This document shows, in pieces, positions 43,939 through 44,563 of a stretch of DNA of 44,563 bases (within the stretch, counting starts at the first letter, position 1; each line of letters starts with the position of its first letter). The translations under genes were made by a program, and so were the position numbers. Below the pieces are notes generated by a model. The model was not told where the DNA came from, made no database searches, and saw nothing but the letters and a program-made list of their open reading frames with translations. This stretch comes from Legionellales bacterium. Its GTDB lineage: Bacteria; Pseudomonadota; Gammaproteobacteria; Berkiellales; Berkiellaceae. Location: positions 1 to 44,563 of the forward strand of contig JAHFQF010000001.1 in the NCBI GenBank assembly GCA_023266435.1, given 5' to 3'.

Positions 43939-44563
43939 GTGAATGTGGCATTACTGTGGCAAGAGAGCTTAGAGCAGCTCAAGCAAGAGATCTCTCAACA
44001 ACATTACAATCAATGGATTAGCCCCTTGCAGGCGGAGATCGGAGAAGAGCACCTGACTTTATGGGCGCCGAACGAGTATGTATTGGAGGGGGTCAGTCAA
44101 AATTATTTGGGGCGTGTGACCAAGATTTTAACCGCACTGAATAATAACCAGCCGGTACGCATTATGCTGGGGGTGGGGGTTAGTCCTAAATCCATGGCCA
44201 GCAAGCCCTTGCCGGTTAGAGAGGCCGTGTTGGCAGAAGCGTCGGATGGGGATGGAGATCTGGAAGAAGAGGGCGCCCCTTTTTATGGAAAGCTAGAGAT
44301 AGGACAAAGAGCGCTCAACCAGCAGCCCATGGCCCAGCAACCAGTAAGGGCGCCTGTTTTTCATCAAAACAATCTCAACCCAAGCCATGTCTTTGAGACT
44401 TTTGTAGTGGGTAAGTCTAATCAATTGGCAGAAGCCGCAGCTAAGCAAATTGCACAGAACCCTGGTAGTGCTTATAACCCGTTTTTCTTATACGGGGGGG
44501 TGGGCTTGGGTAAGACGCACTTGATGCAAGCTGTGGGTAATTTTATCTTAGAAAAAAAGAAAA
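43939..44563 (+). CDS. dnaA: Chromosomal replication initiator DnaA, 5' part
   Basis: The ATP-dependent initiator that binds the boxes in the adjoining oriC. The visible 208 codons start at GTG 43939, preceded by AGGAG (11-nt spacing); a second GTG two codons on is less favoured. Domain I is VNVALLWQESLEQLKQEISQ and WISPLQAEIGEEHLTLWAPNEYV. A variable linker with many Ala, Pro and Gln follows. Domain III begins NPSHVFETFVVGKSNQLAEAAA and has the Walker A motif GGVGLGKTHLMQA near the window end. The remainder lies outside the window. Confidence 0.97.
   Translation, partial: MNVALLWQESLEQLKQEISQQHYNQWISPLQAEIGEEHLTLWAPNEYVLEGVSQNYLGRVTKILTALNNNQPVRIMLGVGVSPKSMASKPLPVREAVLAEASDGDGDLEEEGAPFYGKLEIGQRALNQQPMAQQPVRAPVFHQNNLNPSHVFETFVVGKSNQLAEAAAKQIAQNPGSAYNPFFLYGGVGLGKTHLMQAVGNFILEKKK

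Noticed and set aside
1..44563. tRNA, rRNA, CRISPR array or transposase gene
   Set aside because: Nothing with tRNA arm signatures, spaced identical repeats or transposase motifs was seen. The only repeats are the three palindromic elements.

Overview
The window is a chromosomal segment around the replication origin of a gammaproteobacterium of moderate GC content. The right end has the classical origin neighbourhood: a dnaA start, an upstream stretch rich in DnaA boxes (oriC), and a divergent leftward block rpmH-rnpA-yidD-yidC-mnmE-mnmG-rsmG-parA-parB, then the complete F1Fo ATP synthase operon atpIBEFHAGDC, then glmU-glmS. This order is typical of Pseudomonas-, Legionella- and Coxiella-like gammaproteobacteria. 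The left half (cytochrome c4-dsbA beside polA and engB, hmgA, a long HU-like protein, a ProP-like MFS carrier) would fit a Legionellales-type organism. That placement is an inference and was not tested.

Layout, left to right. 1-2923: the 5' part of an unrecognised gene, an AGCS sodium:amino-acid symporter and homoserine kinase, all leftward. 2941-8935: polA, engB, a cytochrome c4-dsbA pair and dam. 8986-17504: a YgjP-like metalloprotease with a Bcr-type MFS exporter, then a leftward series (DUF3137-like, lemA, a second Bcr-type exporter, uvrD, a third MFS carrier). 17627-22339: homogentisate dioxygenase, an HU-like protein, an SRAP (YedK/HMCES) protein, and the two threonine-degradation genes kbl and SDR-type tdh facing each other. 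22415-27690: an orphan VgrG-like gene directly behind glmS, then glmS and glmU. 27801-42984: ATP synthase, chromosome partitioning, tRNA modification, membrane insertion, RNase P protein and L34. 42985-43938: oriC with at least seven good DnaA boxes and a possible small gene. 43939-44563: the 5' part of dnaA. From rpmH to glmU all genes run leftward, away from oriC.

Together the genes cover replication initiation and segregation (dnaA, oriC, parAB), DNA repair and mismatch processing (polA, uvrD, dam, SRAP), translation and RNA maturation (rpmH, rnpA, mnmE, mnmG, rsmG, engB), membrane biogenesis (yidC, yidD), energy supply (atp operon, cytochrome c4), cell-wall precursor supply (glmU, glmS) and amino-acid metabolism (thrB, kbl, tdh, hmgA, symporter).

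The least ordinary items are three intergenic copies of one structured palindromic repeat of about 122-126 bp (either side of polA, and downstream of uvrD where it supplies that gene's stop codon); a lone VgrG-like gene in the same frame as glmS, beginning just after the glmS stop and without an ATG; a 56-codon frame with a good ribosome binding site directly in front of dnaA; and mutually exclusive hairpins between atpC and glmU. No CRISPR array, tRNA, rRNA or insertion sequence was found.
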